DNA of 64,000 nucleotides from Marinobacter halophilus. GTDB taxonomy: Bacteria > Pseudomonadota > Gammaproteobacteria > Pseudomonadales > Oleiphilaceae. Position 1 is the first letter of the stretch. Every line of letters starts with the position of its first letter. The stretch covers positions 597,093-661,092 of the forward strand of contig NZ_PXNN01000017.1 of the NCBI RefSeq assembly GCF_003007685.1, in the 5' to 3' direction. The position numbers were made by a program, and so were the translations under genes. The notes beneath the pieces were generated by a model. It made no database searches. It was given only the letters and a program-made list of their open reading frames with translations, and was not told where the DNA came from. Of the stretch, positions 19,101 through 28,135 are shown in pieces.

Positions 19101-20984
19101 GTCCACCACACTGCCCTTGTGCGCCTGCAGGGTGAAGTCGTGAATCCAGACGGTCTTGCCGGTGCGGTCAATGACCTCAAAGGGGTGCTCACCAATCACC
19201 CGGAAACCCAGATTGTCAAAAATCGGCATCACATCCGACAGCGGCAAGGGCTCATCCGGATAGAACAGCTTGAAGTGCAGTGTGCTTTCATCTTCTTCCA
19301 GCGCACGGTAGAAGCTCATGGCCAGGTCGTCGTTGCGAGCCGATGCGACAATGTGCTCAAGATCAATAGCCGCACGCCGGGGCGAGAACATGTCGGTGTA
19401 GCTGGCCGGGAAACCACCCCCCCACACCCGATACATCTCGTTGCCCTGCTCTTCTCCGTAGGATTCGCTCAGGGCATCGTAGAGACCATCGCGCCAGGAC
19501 TGTGCCAGTTCGATCACTTTTTCACGGATTTCAGCCAGCGGCAGCTGCCGATTCTCGAATTGCGGTACCCGAATGGTGAACTGCACCCGCGCCAGCACCG
19601 ACTCCGAGAAGTGGGTAACAAACTCGATGTCTTCGGCTTCGAGCCGGTCCCGCAGCACCTGCTCCACTTTCAGGCGCAGCTCGGTGTTGTATATGTCACG
19701 GGGAAAGAAGGCCAGACAAGTGACAAATTGACCATAGACGTCTTCACGCATGAACAATTCGATTCGACGACGCTCCTGAATGTACAGGATACTTTTGGCC
19801 ACTCGCAGCAGTTCGTCGGTTTCGATCTGGAACAACTCATCGCGCGGGTAAAGCGTGAGGATCTGCTCCAGCTCCTTGCCCGCGTAGTCATCAGTGAGGA
19901 ATCCGGAGCGCTTCATCACAACCTGGAATTTGCGGCGCAGCAGCGGAATTTCATCCGGGCGTTCGTTGTAGACCCGCGCAGTGTAAAGGCCCAGGAACCG
20001 ACGTTCACCGACCACCTCGCCCTGGTTGTTGAACTTCTTGACCGCGATGTAGTCCGGATAGGCTGGTCTATGCACCCGCGAGCGCTGGGCCGATTTAGCA
20101 AAAATGAAGATATCGTCGGTACGTGTCATCTCGTGGCGAGTGCGCTGGGGCAACTCGTTCAGCCGCACCCGGTCCGGGCGTTCGTTGTTGACCCGCAAAA
20201 TACCCAGCTCCGAGTTTTCCACCCGCCGCACCACCATACCCTGGGTGTCTTTGGCAAAGTCGTACTCGTCGTACCCCAGAAAGGTGAAGTGGTCATCCAC
20301 CAGCCAGTTCAGGAAGGCTCTCGCCTCCTGCTTGCCTTCGTCGCTGACACCGGCGGTGGTCGCATCCAACTCCGCAAGAATTTCATTCACCTTGTTTTTT
20401 ACAACCGGGAAATCTTCAACGGCAATTCGAACCTCGTGCAGCACATTCTGCAGGGCCTCTTCCAGATTACGGAGATCCTCAGGCGCGCTGTGCCGATCAA
20501 TCTCCAGCACGATGAAGGCTTCGTAAACTGACCCGGCGCCTGATTTCCTCGAGGAATACAGTTTCTTGAGTTTGCCGTCGTTGTCACGATCGACGTGAAG
20601 AATCGAATGCTGAATTGAATGGGTACCAATCTCCCGCTGATTGATGGCCATGCGCACCGAGTCGATCAGGAAGGGGATATTGGGGTGGAGCATGAACACA
20701 ACGGTATGGGTGGATTGCCAGCCGTCGCTTTCCAGATCGGGATTGAAAACCGACACCGGCGTTTCTTCCGCGCTGCGCTTCTGCAGAAACTGCCAGGCTG
20801 CCAGCACCGCACCATAGGTATCCGAGAATCGACGGCTGACCAGCTCCTCCAGAGGGATATGGGCATAATGCTGCCGGGCAAACTCGGCGATTTTCTTAGC
20901 CTCAGTTTTCGCAATTTTCTCTGAGAACGCTTCGGCCAACTGCTCGAAAAACTGATCCTTGCTGGCGATTGTCAGCGCATTCAT
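16104..20984 (-). CDS. gdhB: NAD-specific glutamate dehydrogenase, large (GDH-180) class
   Basis: Oxidatively deaminates glutamate to 2-oxoglutarate and ammonia with NAD, mainly for amino acid catabolism. At 1626 residues it matches the 180-kDa class first described in Streptomyces and Pseudomonas. The first 700 or so residues carry ACT-like regulatory segments. The central catalytic region shows [33 protein letters not shown] and the NAD-binding segment around [14 protein letters not shown]; a long C-terminal domain follows. ATG 20984 has AGAGG 7 bases upstream; a TTG two codons earlier is less likely. It is monocistronic, divergent from the MoxR operon, and followed by a strong hairpin. Confidence 0.96.
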   Translation of the reverse strand: [1626 protein letters not shown]

Positions 20985-21093
20985 ATCCAACCTCTGGTTT
21001 TGTGTGAAATAAACGTAATCACGGTACAGTCACATAAGCATAGTCAAACCCTTGATTTTTGCCGGCCAGACGCCAAAACTGCGGCAACTACTT

Positions 21094-21123
21094 AGGCACA
21101 ATTCAGGTCAGGCACAATTCAGG
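21094..21123 (+). repeat. Two 14-bp direct repeats upstream of moxR
   Basis: AGGCACAATTCAGG occurs at 21094-21107 and again at 21110-21123, a 16-base period. They lie in the 184-base divergent region between gdhB and moxR, 46 bases before the moxR start. They could be a regulator site or a small duplication. Confidence 0.7.
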
Positions 21124-21168
21124 CAGAACGCTGTTCCGCGCCCGCCGGACCATCAAAAACCAAGAGCT

Positions 21169-22140
21169 ATGAATTTCATGTCGTTACAACAAACGTTTGG
21201 TGACCTCCGAACCCAACTGGCCACCCGCATCATCGGCCAGGACAAACTGGTAGACCGACTGTTGATTGCTCTGCTTGCCGACGGCCACTTGCTGGTCGAA
21301 GGCGCACCCGGTCTTGCCAAAACGACCGCCGTCAAAGCCCTCGCCGAACACCTGGTCGGCGATTTTCACCGGATCCAGTTCACCCCGGATCTGCTGCCAT
21401 CAGACGTCACCGGCAGCGAGATCTACCGCGCCGAGACTGGCCTGTTCGAATTCCAGCGCGGCCCGATCTTTCACAATCTGGTGCTGGCTGATGAAATCAA
21501 TCGTGCACCGGCCAAGGTTCAGTCTGCCCTGCTCGAAGCCATGGGGGAACGGCAGATCAGCGTCGGCATGCGGACGTTTACTCTCCCCAAGCTGTTCATG
21601 GTCATGGCCACTCAGAACCCGATTGAGCAGGAAGGCACTTACCCGCTGCCCGAGGCGCAGCTCGACCGGTTCCTGATGCACGTAGTGATTGACTACCCCT
21701 CGGCCGAAGCTGAGCGACAGATTCTGCACCTTGCACGGGCAGACTACCGTCAGGGAATCCCGAACGTAGACATTCGTCTAACAGAGGATCAGGTGATGGC
21801 CGCCCGCCAGGCGGTGTCGGATATTTACATGGCCGAACCGGTCGAGCAGTACCTGCTGGCACTGATTCTGGCAACCCGGGATGCCGGCAGCCTGGACCCT
21901 GAGTTGGCTCGTTGGACGGCCTTTGGCGCCAGCCCCCGCGGCACCATTGCCCTGGACCGTTGTGCACGAGCCCTGGCCTGGCTTGATGGCCGGGATTACG
22001 TGACCCCCGATGACATTCGGGCCATGGCTTTTGATGTGCTCCGGCACCGGATTCTGCTGACCTTCGAGGCGGAAGCAGAAGGCATGACCGCAGACACCGT
22101 GCTGCAACGGCTGATTGACCGGGTCCCGGTGACCGCCTGA
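21169..22140 (+). CDS. MoxR-family AAA+ ATPase of the Bat operon
   Basis: MoxR ATPases act as chaperone-like partners of VWA-domain proteins. The 323-residue protein has Walker A GAPGLAKTT (45-53), Walker B LVLADEINRAP with the family PAKVQSALLEAMGE block, sensor 1 FMVMATQNPIEQEGTYPLPEAQLDRF, and an arginine-containing lid domain. ATG 21169 is preceded by AGAG only; ATG 21178 three codons later is an alternative. It is the first gene of a six-gene run whose later members encode the DUF58 and VWA partners expected for this class. It is divergent from gdhB. Confidence 0.93.
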   Translation: MNFMSLQQTFGDLRTQLATRIIGQDKLVDRLLIALLADGHLLVEGAPGLAKTTAVKALAEHLVGDFHRIQFTPDLLPSDVTGSEIYRAETGLFEFQRGPIFHNLVLADEINRAPAKVQSALLEAMGERQISVGMRTFTLPKLFMVMATQNPIEQEGTYPLPEAQLDRFLMHVVIDYPSAEAERQILHLARADYRQGIPNVDIRLTEDQVMAARQAVSDIYMAEPVEQYLLALILATRDAGSLDPELARWTAFGASPRGTIALDRCARALAWLDGRDYVTPDDIRAMAFDVLRHRILLTFEAEAEGMTADTVLQRLIDRVPVTA

Positions 22141-22172
22141 CGCGATCTGCAACAGGAGGCACTGACGACAGC

Positions 22173-23111
22173 ATGGCTAAACTACCCGCCGCCACCCACA
22201 TCACCTTGCCGGACCTTGTCCGCCTGCAGGCCGATGCCCGGGCACTCAAACTGCCCTCAGCACGACCGGTGCGGGCACGCCAGTCCGGCCTCAGGCAATC
22301 CCGCCAGCGCGGGCGTGGCATGACCTTCGCAGAAGTGCGTCAGTATCAGCCCGGCGACGACATTCGCAGCATTGACTGGCGCGTTACCGCCCGGCGCCAG
22401 TCCCCTCACACCAAACTGTATGAAGAAGAACGGGAACGCCCGGTGCTGCTGATTGCCGACCTGGGGCCCACCCTGTTTTTTGCCAGTACCGGTGCCTATA
22501 AGCAGGTTCGCTGTGCTCAATTGACGTCGATACTGGCCTGGCTGGCCCTGTGGGCCGGCGATCAGGTTGGCGGGCTGGTCTTCAATAGCCGCGAGCTGGA
22601 CCTGCTGCGCCCGGCTCGTCGCCGAAAGTCGGTACTGCGGTTGCTGGACCAGCTCGCCAACCTGCAACATCAGCCGGGGAGTCCTCCGGCCACCGGGGAT
22701 GAGCCCGCCTACCGGCTGGACACCGCTCTGGCGGAAGCCCGCAGGGTTGCCCACACCGGCACCCGGATTTTCATCATCAGCGACTTCATGACCGTGACCG
22801 AAAACACCACCAGCCTGCTGGGCGCGCTGGCACGGCACAACAGCGTAAGCGCCATACGGGTGCTAGACCCCCTGGAGAGTGAGCTGCCCGTCAGCGGCCG
22901 ATTTGCCGTCGCCGGGCCGGACGGACCGATCTGGTTTGATGCGTCAAACCACGCGTTTCAAAAGGCCTGGCGCGACAAAGTCGCCAGTCATGAACAACAA
23001 CTCGCCGACTGTTTTCGCACCTCCGGCGTCCAGGCCGCGACGGTGATGACGGATCAGGACCCGGCCGCCGCCTTGCGCCTGTTGCTCGGCCCGGGAGGAC
23101 GCATCGGATGA
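22173..23111 (+). CDS. DUF58 domain protein
   Basis: DUF58 proteins are degenerate VWA-fold proteins that nearly always sit beside moxR and bat genes; their biochemical role is unclear. The 312-residue protein has the family signature RGRGMTFAEVRQYQPGDD followed by IRSIDWRVTARR near residues 46-75 and the LYEEERERPVLLIADLG strand. No membrane segment or signal peptide is evident, so it is probably cytoplasmic. It starts 32 bases after moxR with AGGAGG at a workable distance. Its end overlaps the next gene by an ATGA, implying translational coupling. Confidence 0.9.
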   Translation: MAKLPAATHITLPDLVRLQADARALKLPSARPVRARQSGLRQSRQRGRGMTFAEVRQYQPGDDIRSIDWRVTARRQSPHTKLYEEERERPVLLIADLGPTLFFASTGAYKQVRCAQLTSILAWLALWAGDQVGGLVFNSRELDLLRPARRRKSVLRLLDQLANLQHQPGSPPATGDEPAYRLDTALAEARRVAHTGTRIFIISDFMTVTENTTSLLGALARHNSVSAIRVLDPLESELPVSGRFAVAGPDGPIWFDASNHAFQKAWRDKVASHEQQLADCFRTSGVQAATVMTDQDPAAALRLLLGPGGRIG

Positions 23112-23575
23112 ACAGACAGGACCCGTTGGCCCAGTTGCGCGATATACACCTGCCCGAAACCGGCGGCTTCTGGCCGCCGGCACCGGGCTGGTGGCTGGTG
23201 GGTGCTCTGGTGCTGATCAGCCTCGCCGCCGTGCTCCTGTTTTGGCGCCGGCATAAGCGCAACACACTCTGGCAACGACAGGCCAGGGATCTGCTGGTTG
23301 ACCTGGAACAATCACCCCGCAAGGATTCCCGCTGGTTCTGCGAACTGAACGCCCTGCTGAAACGGGTCGCGCGGCAGGCTTTTCCTGAGCGCAACCCGGA
23401 AGTCATGTCTGGCCACGAGTGGGTTGATTTCCTGCTGGAAACCGCCCCGAACGATCGTATTGCGTCGCGCCCGATGGTAGAGGCGATGGTGGCCAGTACC
23501 TGGCAGCCCAGGCCGGCTGCCGACCCGGCTCAGGCACTCAGCTTCGCCGCCGCCTGGCTGGAGACGAGAGTATGA
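23108..23575 (+). CDS. DUF4381 membrane protein
   Basis: Short (155-residue) protein of the family found between DUF58 and BatA genes. It has an N-terminal motif DPLAQLRDIHLPE with GFWPPAPGWW, one membrane helix (about 35-54, LVGALVLISLAAVLLFW) followed by basic residues, then a cytoplasmic domain with RVARQAFPER and HEWVDFLLET. Both ends overlap neighbours by ATGA. Function is unknown; its place suggests a membrane anchor in the MoxR-Bat complex. Confidence 0.88.
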   Translation: MNRQDPLAQLRDIHLPETGGFWPPAPGWWLVGALVLISLAAVLLFWRRHKRNTLWQRQARDLLVDLEQSPRKDSRWFCELNALLKRVARQAFPERNPEVMSGHEWVDFLLETAPNDRIASRPMVEAMVASTWQPRPAADPAQALSFAAAWLETRV

Positions 23576-24591
23576 TGAGCCTCGCCTATCCCTGGCTATT
23601 GCTGCTGGCCTTTCTGCCACTGATGTTGATCGGCCGAAACCGGGGCAGGCAGGCAGTGGATGCCCCGGTGATCCCGGTCGGCCATTGGCTTTCCGGCATG
23701 CCCGGGGTCAGCACCCGTGGCCACGCCACACCGCGCTGGCGCCAATTGATACTGCTCGTCGCCTGGCTCTGCCTGGTGCTGGCGGTTGCCCGCCCCCAGC
23801 ATGTGGGCGAACAGATTCAGATGCCGGTCAGCGGCCGGGATCTGATGCTGGTAGTGGATATTTCGCCAAGCATGGATGAACAGGACATGGTCCTGCGCGG
23901 ACGCGGCATCAACCGCTTACAGGCGGTAAAACGGGTACTGAACGACTTTATTGACCAGCGCGAGGGCGACCGTCTTGGGTTAATCCTGTTCGGCACAGAA
24001 CCCTATGTGCAGGCACCACTGACCTTCGACAGGAAAACAGTCCGCACCCTGCTGCAGGAGGCGGGCATTGGCATGGCGGGCCGCGCCACAGCCATCGGCG
24101 ATGCCATTGGCTTATCGATACAGCGCCTGCGCGATCGCCCACAGCAACAACGAATCGTTATCATGCTGACCGACGGCGCTAACACCGCGGGCCAGATCGC
24201 ACCAGACAAGGCGGCTGAGATTGCCCAGGCGGCCGGTGTTCGCATCTATACGGTGGGTATTGGTGCCGACTCGATGATTCAACGCGGTTTGCTGGGGTCA
24301 CGGCAAGTAAATCCATCCCGCGATCTGGACGAAGATTTACTGACGCGAATGGCCCAACAGACTGGCGGGCGTTATTTCCGCGCGCGCAGCCTGCCCGAGC
24401 TCGAAATGATCTACGACAGCATCAATCAACTCGAACCGATTGAACAGGAAGGACAATTTTACCGCCCGATCACAGAGCTCTATGTCTGGCCCGCAGGCAT
24501 TGCCGTTACCCTGTGGCTGATGGTGCTGGCTGCACAACTGCTCAGCAGTGGTCATCGCAATGGCCGCCGTCAGGAGGCAGGCAATGGCTGA
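23572..24591 (+). CDS. batA: BatA-like VWA-domain membrane protein
   Basis: VWA protein of the Bat (Bacteroides aerotolerance) operon type. In 339 residues it has two N-terminal hydrophobic segments (about 5-20 and 57-73), a VWA domain with MIDAS metal-site motif DISPSM (96-101) and the conserved TDGANTAG loop, and one C-terminal membrane helix (about 307-327). The VWA domain should face the periplasm. The start ATGATG overlaps the preceding stop, and its own end overlaps the next gene by 8 bases. Roles proposed for this family include envelope stress and oxygen tolerance; none is proven here. Confidence 0.92.
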   Translation: MMSLAYPWLLLLAFLPLMLIGRNRGRQAVDAPVIPVGHWLSGMPGVSTRGHATPRWRQLILLVAWLCLVLAVARPQHVGEQIQMPVSGRDLMLVVDISPSMDEQDMVLRGRGINRLQAVKRVLNDFIDQREGDRLGLILFGTEPYVQAPLTFDRKTVRTLLQEAGIGMAGRATAIGDAIGLSIQRLRDRPQQQRIVIMLTDGANTAGQIAPDKAAEIAQAAGVRIYTVGIGADSMIQRGLLGSRQVNPSRDLDEDLLTRMAQQTGGRYFRARSLPELEMIYDSINQLEPIEQEGQFYRPITELYVWPAGIAVTLWLMVLAAQLLSSGHRNGRRQEAGNG

Positions 24592-26392
24592 TTTTCATTT
24601 GTTGCGACCGTTCTGGTTGCTACTGATCCTGGCCTTGCCGCTGTTCTTCATGGTTCAGCGCCGCCTCCGGCGGGGCACTACCGGCTGGGGTCGCTACATT
24701 CCTCCGGCGCTATTGAACCCGCTGATCCGCCATCGTGACGAGGAGGAAACCGGTCGCAAAAAGGGGCCACCTTTGCTGCCCCTCAGCCTTGGCATTGTGA
24801 TGCTGGCAATCGCTCTTTCAGGACCAAGCTGGCGCGAAGCACCCACACCACTCAAGCAACCGGCAGACAGCCTGGTGATCGTACTGGACGTGTCGCTGTC
24901 GATGTTGGCCACTGATGTTGAGCCGGACCGGCTGACTCTGGCAAAACGTAAAATCCGGGACATTCTCAGTGAACGTCAGGGTGCCCTGACCGCCCTACTG
25001 GTTTACTCCGGTGACGCTCATGTGGTCACACCGCTCACCGAGGATCGCCGCACCATAGAGGCCATGCTCAGCGTCCTGGAGCCAACCATCATGCCGGCCC
25101 AGGGCAACCGGGCCGATCTGGGCATCGAACAGGCCGTCGGGCTGCTGCAACAAGGCGCCCCCGGGCAAGGCCGCATACTGCTGATTGCCGATGACATTCC
25201 CGACCAATACCACAGTGATATCGCAAGTCATCTGCACAACACACCCTTCAGCCTGAGCACACTGGTGGTGGGCTCACGGGAAGGTGGCCCGATCCCCCTT
25301 GCCAAGCGGGGCTTTATCCGCGACAACGGCAACATCGTGATCACCCGCGCCAACCCTGACGCTCTGGCACGGCTGGCACGGGACAATGGCGGTAACAGCC
25401 ATACTTTGACGCTGGGGGATGAAGACATCCGCCGGCTGCGCCTGCAACCGGAGGTCAGTGACGACTGGTCACAGGACCGCGACGGCCTCACCGTCAATCG
25501 CTGGCAAGACGACGGCTACTGGCTGCTCTGGCTGGCACTTCCGCTGCTGCTGTTGGGCTGGAAAAAAGGCGCTTTTGCTCTGTGCCTCATGACCCTTTTG
25601 CCGTTGACGCTTGCTCCGCGACCGGCCATGGCCGTGGACTGGGGCGGTCTGTGGCAGCGCGAAGACCAGCGAGGCCAGCAACTGATCGAGCAGAACCCGG
25701 CGAGGGCCGCAGAGCTTTTGCAACAACCGGGCTGGCGTGGCAGCGCCCTGTACCGGGACGGCCGTTACGATGAGGCGGCGCAAATCTTTTCCGAACAGTC
25801 CGGGGCGCTGGGTCATTACAATCGGGGCAACGCGCTGGCCCGGGCTGGCCAGCTTGAGCAAGCACTGGACGCCTATCAGCAGGCACTGCAGCAATACCCG
25901 GATTTCGACGATGCCCGCGCCAACCTTGATCTGGTCAAGCAATTGCTGGAGCAACAACAGCAGGAGTCCGAAGCGCAGAGTGACTCGGACAGCCAGCAGA
26001 GCCCGGAATCCCGGGAAAACTCCGGAGATCAGGATGGCAACCCACAGCAGGGCGAGGGCTCCGAATCCGAACAGGATAGCCAGGGATCACCCAGCGATCG
26101 GCCTGAGGAGCCAGATCCTGTCCAATCCGACGAAGCCGGTCAGAATGACGCCGAAGTGGAACCGGATCAGCGTGAAGGTACCGCTCAATCCCCGACCGAA
26201 CCGTCAGAGCAGGAGGCTGGTGCAGCCCCAACCGAGGCGCCGGCCGAGATTACCGAGCAGCCCCTGTCTCAGGGCCAGGAGCAATGGCTGAGGCGGGTGC
26301 CCGACAACCCCGGCGGACTGCTCCAGCGCAAGTTCCTGCAGCAACATCAACAACGCCAGACCACACCGGATGAGGGTGACACACCATGGTAA
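24584..26392 (+). CDS. batB: BatB/BatC fusion: VWA domain plus TPR protein
   Basis: This 602-residue protein joins what are separate batB and batC genes in other bacteria. It has an N-terminal membrane segment (about 8-24), a second one (about 62-80), a VWA domain with MIDAS DVSLSM (102-107), and further hydrophobic segments around 315-350. A TPR region follows (about 385-450, with ALGHYNRGNALARAGQLEQA), then an extremely acidic, Gln/Ser/Glu-rich tail that looks disordered. ATG 24584 has AGGAGG 6 bases upstream; a longer frame from 24548 lacks one. It is coupled to batA before it and batD after it. Such BatB-BatC fusions are common in gammaproteobacteria. Confidence 0.92.
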   Translation: MADFHLLRPFWLLLILALPLFFMVQRRLRRGTTGWGRYIPPALLNPLIRHRDEEETGRKKGPPLLPLSLGIVMLAIALSGPSWREAPTPLKQPADSLVIVLDVSLSMLATDVEPDRLTLAKRKIRDILSERQGALTALLVYSGDAHVVTPLTEDRRTIEAMLSVLEPTIMPAQGNRADLGIEQAVGLLQQGAPGQGRILLIADDIPDQYHSDIASHLHNTPFSLSTLVVGSREGGPIPLAKRGFIRDNGNIVITRANPDALARLARDNGGNSHTLTLGDEDIRRLRLQPEVSDDWSQDRDGLTVNRWQDDGYWLLWLALPLLLLGWKKGAFALCLMTLLPLTLAPRPAMAVDWGGLWQREDQRGQQLIEQNPARAAELLQQPGWRGSALYRDGRYDEAAQIFSEQSGALGHYNRGNALARAGQLEQALDAYQQALQQYPDFDDARANLDLVKQLLEQQQQESEAQSDSDSQQSPESRENSGDQDGNPQQGEGSESEQDSQGSPSDRPEEPDPVQSDEAGQNDAEVEPDQREGTAQSPTEPSEQEAGAAPTEAPAEITEQPLSQGQEQWLRRVPDNPGGLLQRKFLQQHQQRQTTPDEGDTPW

Positions 26393-28113
26393 AACGTTAT
26401 ATGCCGGCTGCCGTCAGCCTGTGGTTGCTACTGGTCATGGCAGCACCGGCTGCCTGGGCCAATGCGTTAACCGTTGAGCCGGACCGCACCCAACTTTACG
26501 AGGGCGAGGTACTGACCCTGACCGTCAAAGGCTCGATGAAGATCGACATCAACCTGACCAATCTGTTCAGTTTTGACCTGTCGCAACTGCCCTCACCCAA
26601 CATCGAGAAAGTGCAGCCGGATTTCGAGATTCTGGCACGCAACCAGCGTTACAGCGTTCAGACTGTAAACAACGAGATGGTTGGTGAAATCACCTGGACT
26701 TACCAGTTGGCCCCCGCTCGAACAGGCACACTGACCATTCCGGAGCTGACCTTCCAGGATTCAACCTCGGCACCGGTGACTGTTGAGGTGCTTGGCGGCA
26801 CACCGCCAAATCAGCCAACTCCCAGCAGAGACAGCTTTATTGAGTTATCAGCAGACAAAGCCGATGTGTACGTGCAGGAGCAGCTGGTTCTGACCATCCA
26901 GCTGTACTTTTCAGGCAACCTGATCCGGGGCGAGCTCTCCGAGCCTGCCCATCCAGATGCGATTATTGAATCGCTGGGAAAGCAGCGCGAGTTCGCTCGC
27001 TATCGCGACGGAACCCGCTACCGGGTTGTGGAGCGGCGCTACGCCATTTTCCCGCAACAAGCCGGGGAGCTTAGCCTCGCACCCATCAGTTTTGAAGGCC
27101 AGGCCCGCGACGCCTCGGGGCAGCTGCGCTTCCTGCGGGACCGGCAGCAGCTCTTTGACGTACGGGTAAAACCAGTACCCGATAGCTACCCGGCCGGCCA
27201 GCCCTGGCTGCCCGCCCTGGAGATGACGCTGACGGAAGAAGGATTGCCGGCGACGGATGAATTGAGCGCCGGCAGCAACCTGAACCGCCGGCTGACCCTG
27301 CAAGCCGTAGGCTTGCCGTCGGAAGCCTTGCCGGCTCTGCCCCAGGCGGTTCCGGATGCCATCCGCAGCTATCCGGAGCAACCGCTCAGAAATACCGAAA
27401 CCACCCCAGACGGGCTGCGCTCTACCCTGCAGCAGATGTCGGCGATGGTTCCGGTGCAAGCGGGTGACGCCGTGCTGCCCGCGATCCGCATACCCTGGTG
27501 GAACACACAGACCGATCAGCTTGAATACGCCGAACTGCCGGCCCGCCCTTACCGGATTAAGGGTGATAGCGCGATGATTGCGGCGCCCGCAAGCGACGCA
27601 GCCCAGGCCCCGGGATCACCGCCCTCAGTCACCAGTCCGCAACCACCCGGTGACGAGCAAACGTCGCCCTGGCTCATCAGCACGCTTGTTCTGGCCGGGT
27701 TGTGGCTGGTGACGGCTGCCCTTTGGTGGCTCTCTCGCAGAAGGCGCAACGAGCAGGTGCAACCGGAGCGCACCGGTAACGCCAACGAAAAGCAGGCATT
27801 CACCAAACTCAAACAAGCTATCCAGGCCGGGTCCACTCAAGGCTCCACCTTGTTGGTGACCTGGGCCAGGCTCAGGTATCCTGAGCAAGGCTTGGTCACT
27901 CTGGAGGATGTGCTTCGGTTCAGTGGCGATCCTGCCTTGGCGGATGCCTTGCGGCAGTATCAGAAAGGGCTGTTCTCGAAACAACGGACGACGTCCGGTG
28001 ATGAGGAGGGCAAGCGGCTGATCACCGCTCTTGAGCGACTGCGAGCAACCCGGAAAACGGCAGAGTCGACGCCCGGGTTAGCCCCTCTTTATCCGGCGGG
28101 CCTGTCGAACTGA
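26386..28113 (+). CDS. batD: BatD-like protein
   Basis: Last gene of the MoxR-Bat operon, 575 residues. It has a signal peptide (about 1-25, ending A-W-A-N-A) followed by a large periplasmic beta-rich region. The BatD start LTVEPDRTQLYEGEVLTLTV is present, with repeated segments such as YRVVERRYAIFPQQAG. A single membrane helix lies at about 428-446, followed by arginines and a cytoplasmic tail of about 125 residues. It overlaps the preceding gene by 7 bases. The operon ends at a perfect 9-bp hairpin shared with the convergent ccm operon. Exact function is unknown. Confidence 0.92.
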   Translation: MVKRYMPAAVSLWLLLVMAAPAAWANALTVEPDRTQLYEGEVLTLTVKGSMKIDINLTNLFSFDLSQLPSPNIEKVQPDFEILARNQRYSVQTVNNEMVGEITWTYQLAPARTGTLTIPELTFQDSTSAPVTVEVLGGTPPNQPTPSRDSFIELSADKADVYVQEQLVLTIQLYFSGNLIRGELSEPAHPDAIIESLGKQREFARYRDGTRYRVVERRYAIFPQQAGELSLAPISFEGQARDASGQLRFLRDRQQLFDVRVKPVPDSYPAGQPWLPALEMTLTEEGLPATDELSAGSNLNRRLTLQAVGLPSEALPALPQAVPDAIRSYPEQPLRNTETTPDGLRSTLQQMSAMVPVQAGDAVLPAIRIPWWNTQTDQLEYAELPARPYRIKGDSAMIAAPASDAAQAPGSPPSVTSPQPPGDEQTSPWLISTLVLAGLWLVTAALWWLSRRRRNEQVQPERTGNANEKQAFTKLKQAIQAGSTQGSTLLVTWARLRYPEQGLVTLEDVLRFSGDPALADALRQYQKGLFSKQRTTSGDEEGKRLITALERLRATRKTAESTPGLAPLYPAGLSN

Positions 28114-28135
28114 CGGGCCCATGGCTCCGTCAGTT
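28108..28135. terminator. Shared hairpin between convergent batD and ccmI
   Basis: Perfect 9-bp inverted repeat AACTGACGG/CCGTCAGTT with a 10-base loop, overlapping the batD stop and touching the ccmI stop. Neither side has a clear T-run, so it may be a weak bidirectional terminator or a processing stem. Confidence 0.55.

Noticed and set aside
18558..20531. 657-codon open frame antisense to gdhB
   Set aside because: No recognisable domain; an antisense shadow of a GC-rich gene with complete glutamate dehydrogenase motifs.
21190..21199. PsrA-like palindrome CAAACGTTTG early in moxR
   Set aside because: Half-sites are directly abutted with no 2-4 base spacer and it lies inside coding sequence.
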